Shown one piece after another: positions 28,531 to 30,797 of a stretch of 30,797 bases of DNA. This DNA comes from Penium margaritaceum (Eukaryota > Streptophyta > Zygnematophyceae > Desmidiales > Peniaceae). The notes under the pieces were generated by a model, which saw only the letters and a program-made list of their open reading frames with translations, did no database searches and was not told the DNA's origin. Position 1 is the stretch's first letter. Every line of letters begins with the position of its first letter. The position numbers and the translations under genes were made by a program. The stretch covers positions 70,477-101,273 of the forward strand of contig SZWC01003913.1 in NCBI GenBank assembly GCA_023375785.1, in the 5' to 3' direction.

Positions 28531-28542
28531 CCAAACGATGGG

Positions 28543-29159
28543 CACCGGTATATTTTGAACCATACGTAAATGAACTTCTCAACTGTGGGTAACTTGTGCA
28601 AAACGTTTTCTAATGGTGGGTAAAAACGAATCAGCCCCTTTATTTTTTGCGCAAGCATATGCTGGGCTCCGTGGTAGCGGGGCCCAGCAGATTCCCTTTC
28701 AATGCATGGGGTGTCTCGGACCCCCCACGCAAACCCCACGCAAACCCCTCCTTTGAACAATCTCGAACACCTCACAAGCGGGGTTTGTGATTCTTCAAGG
28801 GGCCTGATGACATCATAACTCCGACGCTGCATTTCATGCAGCGACGACATGGTGGTCTCACGCTTTTTTGGGATACGTCGTCGTTTTTCTTCGACCTATG
28901 GATAAATCAGCGTTAGATTAGAATCCGCTGGGTCTGGCGTTGTTAAAGAGCGGTTACTCAATATGGGGGACTTGGATGCGAACTCAATGGACAATGGTCA
29001 AACTCCCCATAGGGTTTAGTGAGTGTGAGTCTGGGATTAGGGACATTGTGCTGATGTTCGTGCCCGAACTTTGGCCAGGCCCCAAAGGGTGGATATTTGG
29101 CTGTCATCCAGTCAAGAGAGTAAGCAGCCCTCCTTTGTCCTAAATTCTCCTCGCGGATA
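28543..29159. other. Gene-free DNA outside the foldback
   Basis: Apart from the hairpin at 28660-28689 and its flanks (reverse complement of the module near 27880-27950), nothing is recognised. The open frame 28940-29143 (67 codons) has no motif. Confidence 0.5.
28660..28689. repeat. GC hairpin repeat, outer copy
   Basis: TGCTGGGCTCCGT, GGTA, GCGGGGCCCAGCA: 13-base arms with two wobble-type mismatches and the same GGTA loop as 28053 and 28110. Confidence 0.7.
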
Positions 29160-30576
29160 TGGTCTGTCCTCTGGAGTAATCTTTCGCACTGACAGCCAGA
29201 ATCAGCCGGACAAGGGAAGGCTAGGCGCGGACGCTTGCCACCTGTCGGGCACGGCGCTTGCCAAGGCCGCTTCTCGGCCAATCCAAATGCCATGCCGTGC
29301 TATGGCGCTTCTCAGTGCTACCCAGCCACCATGCTGGCCCCTGGCCACGGCGCCTCCCCAAGCGTGAGCTGACCTGCGCCTTATCAGTCGTCCTGAGGGC
29401 TGTGGAGCGAAGCTGGTCACTCACGGCCAGCCGATAGCTGGCGCAGCCAGGTCCTCCATTACAGCCGGCCGCTGTGAGTTGCGTTTGGGCTGGAAGACAC
29501 TGCACCGTCGAAAGACCCCACGGCCTGCACAATCGACTCTCTACCAGCTGTACAGCGTCTGCAACTAGCGTCGCCAGTCCTGCTGCTGCTCCTCTCCCCC
29601 TCCCTCCCCCCCCACCCCGCGCGCTCCACGCCCTCCCACCACCCCAAGCCGTCTTTCAAGCGGAGCCCGGTGAGGCCAAGGCTTACCAGCTGCTGCTGTT
29701 ACCGTTGTGGCAGCGGTAGCGGCAACGGCAGCCGCAGGCGTGGCAGGCTGCTTATAAAGGGAGCAATGGCGCCCTATCGGCGGACGATAGAGTGCACTGC
29801 CTACTGCAGGTAGGCTTTGTGTTGTGCCGCCGGCGCCGCCGCCACCGCTGCTGCTGCTTCTGCTGCTGTTTCCCTTGTTGCTGCAGCAGCAGAATCAGGT
29901 GCATTAGAGTGCTTGTTGGCATGAGCTCACTCCTCCCAGGGTCCACTGAGGGCCGAGCTGATCTGCACAGGCAGCTGAGGCGAGGAGGTGTGGAGTGTGG
30001 ACATGGTGGTGGTGTGCAACTGCCACTTCCAACGCAGCTTGCTCCAGCTGCACTGCACCTTCCCATTGCCTCTGTGGGATGTGAAGCTCGTGGACATGCT
30101 GCAGGGTGTCCTGCTGTCCTGCTGTGCTGCTGTGCTGCTGTTTTACTGTCGTGCTGTCCGCTGCATCTATCCATTCACGCGCACCGTCAGCAGCACTGCA
30201 CCTGCAGGTGCTGCTGACGCTGCGTCATTGCTTGTGCTTGCCACTGCTGGTGCTTCTGTGCTGTTGGTGCTGCTGGTGTTGTCGGCGCTGCTGGTGTTGT
30301 CGGTGGTGCTGGTGCTTCCGCTGCTCTCTTGTCTGCTTGGTTCTGCCGGCTGTAGCAAGGCTACCAGAAAGCGTGTGACAGCTTCCACATGGCTCTACAG
30401 CTATTGTGCAAAGCGCGTGGTGACTTGACTGCTGCACCTGTCTGCACTTCAGCGCTGCTGCCGTACTGTCGCGTGCAGCTTTGCATGCACAATGCAGTAC
30501 CGTTTGCTGCTGCTGCCTCTGCCGCTGCTGAACCTGCTGCTTCCACTCTTTCGTTTGCTGCTGCTGCTAATGTTGA
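29160..30576. other. GC-rich, CTG/CAG-rich region without a supported gene
   Basis: Base composition changes abruptly to GC-rich. From about 29680, runs of CTG/CAG and GCC dominate and create long Cys-, Gln- or Ala-rich open frames on both strands. None has a domain. A TATA-like box lies at 29753. The region may be a promoter and 5' part of a gene, low-complexity DNA, or DNA of other origin joined to the scaffold. Confidence 0.5.
29753..29759 (+). promoter_or_regulatory. TATA-like box
   Basis: TATAAAG in a GC-rich setting, so it stands out; a start site would be expected near 29785. No gene model supports it yet. Confidence 0.3.
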
Positions 30577-30786
30577 TGCTGCCGCTGCTGCTGCTGCCAC
30601 TGCTGTGGCTGCTGCTGCTGTGGCTCGTGCAGCTGCGGGTACTGCTGCAAGTGGGAGTGGGGGCTGAAGCTTCCCGGGCCGTACTACGTGGGCGTGGCGC
30701 CGTCGTGGTTTCCGTTCCGCGTTCGCAAGCGCAGAAAGGGCTGGGTCGACGCGCCCCTGCCACTGTTCGCCAAGTACGGAGGTTAA
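30577..30786 (+). CDS. Possible terminal exon of an unknown gene
   Basis: The frame is open from 30577 (after TAA and TGA at 30568-30576) to TAA at 30784-30786 and has no ATG, so it could only be a 3' exon. The first 20 or so codons are Cys/Gly-rich because of the CTG runs. From 30667 the text is balanced and protein-like: KLPGPYYVGVAPSWFPFRV, then basic RKRRKGWVDAPLPLF, with third positions mostly G or C. I do not recognise the family. An acceptor could lie at several AG dinucleotides in 30640-30670. The window ends 11 bases after the stop, in a G run. Confidence 0.3.
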   Translation, partial: CCRCCCCHCCGCCCCGSCSCGYCCKWEWGLKLPGPYYVGVAPSWFPFRVRKRRKGWVDAPLPLFAKYGG

Positions 30787-30797
30787 ACAGGGGGGGG

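Larger units (their letters stand above)
27131..28542. repeat. Foldback-like structure with inverted arms and hairpin-rich centre
   Basis: The left arm (27131-27678, interrupted by the TRIM) and the right arm (28403-28542) are inverted copies. cccatcatttgggtcgatag on the left pairs with the reverse complement of 28523-28542, and cccatgtttttcattgtgcg (27659-27678) pairs with 28403-28422. Both arms contain 30-bp units with the core gtgtccatagtcgaaaac. Between the arms lie several GC-rich hairpins and a 16-bp palindrome. Foldback DNA transposons have this kind of layout. No transposase is present, so a non-autonomous element is the best reading. Confidence 0.6.

Noticed and set aside
29792..30217. 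Cys-rich open frames on the + strand and Gln-rich one on the - strand
   Set aside because: Products of CTG/CAG runs read in different frames; no cysteine spacing typical of a folded domain.

Overview
The window looks like intergenic DNA from a large, repeat-rich nuclear genome of the green lineage. Evidence: four LTR elements of several ages whose primer-binding sites match the 3' end of initiator tRNA-Met (TGGTATCAGAGC), chromodomain-bearing Ty3/gypsy pol genes, a Mutator-like (MULE) transposase with a SWIM finger, and a TRIM-type miniature LTR element. A streptophyte outside the flowering plants (charophyte alga, moss or similar) is my guess; the sequence does not settle it. I see no intact host gene, tRNA, rRNA or CRISPR array.

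Layout. 1-2520: a very old + strand Ty3/gypsy pol remnant. 2521-4057: repeat debris. 4063-20095: a resolved nest of three LTR retrotransposons. Element B (+, from 4063) has its 5' LTR split at 4448/8994 by Element A (-, 4449-8993), which is flanked by the 5-bp duplication GCCTC and has LTRs of 713/714 bp. Element C (-, 14266-20090), of the same family as B, sits at the other end of B, flanked by the 5-bp duplication ATGTG. B has no visible 3' LTR. A has lost protease and reverse transcriptase: its gag zinc knuckle runs straight into RNase H. B and C keep every domain in order, but with many stops and frameshifts.

20096-21344: unassigned AT-rich DNA. 21345-24621: a broken MULE transposase gene (+), containing an exact 226-bp duplication around a single N that is most likely an assembly artefact. 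24622-27130: non-coding, with a diverged tandem repeat.

27131-28542: a foldback-like structure with inverted arms built of 30-bp units and a GC-rich hairpin centre. Its left arm is interrupted by a complete 404-bp TRIM element (27235-27638) with 160/161-bp LTRs, an 83-bp interior and the 5-bp duplication AAAAC. From about 29160 to the end the DNA becomes clearly more GC-rich and full of CTG/CAG runs. The last 70 codons of open frame (30577-30786) may be the terminal exon of an unknown gene.

No pathway or operon is present. The story is one of successive insertion and decay, with one intact-looking non-coding element (the TRIM) and one candidate structured repeat family (hairpins with a GGTA loop).
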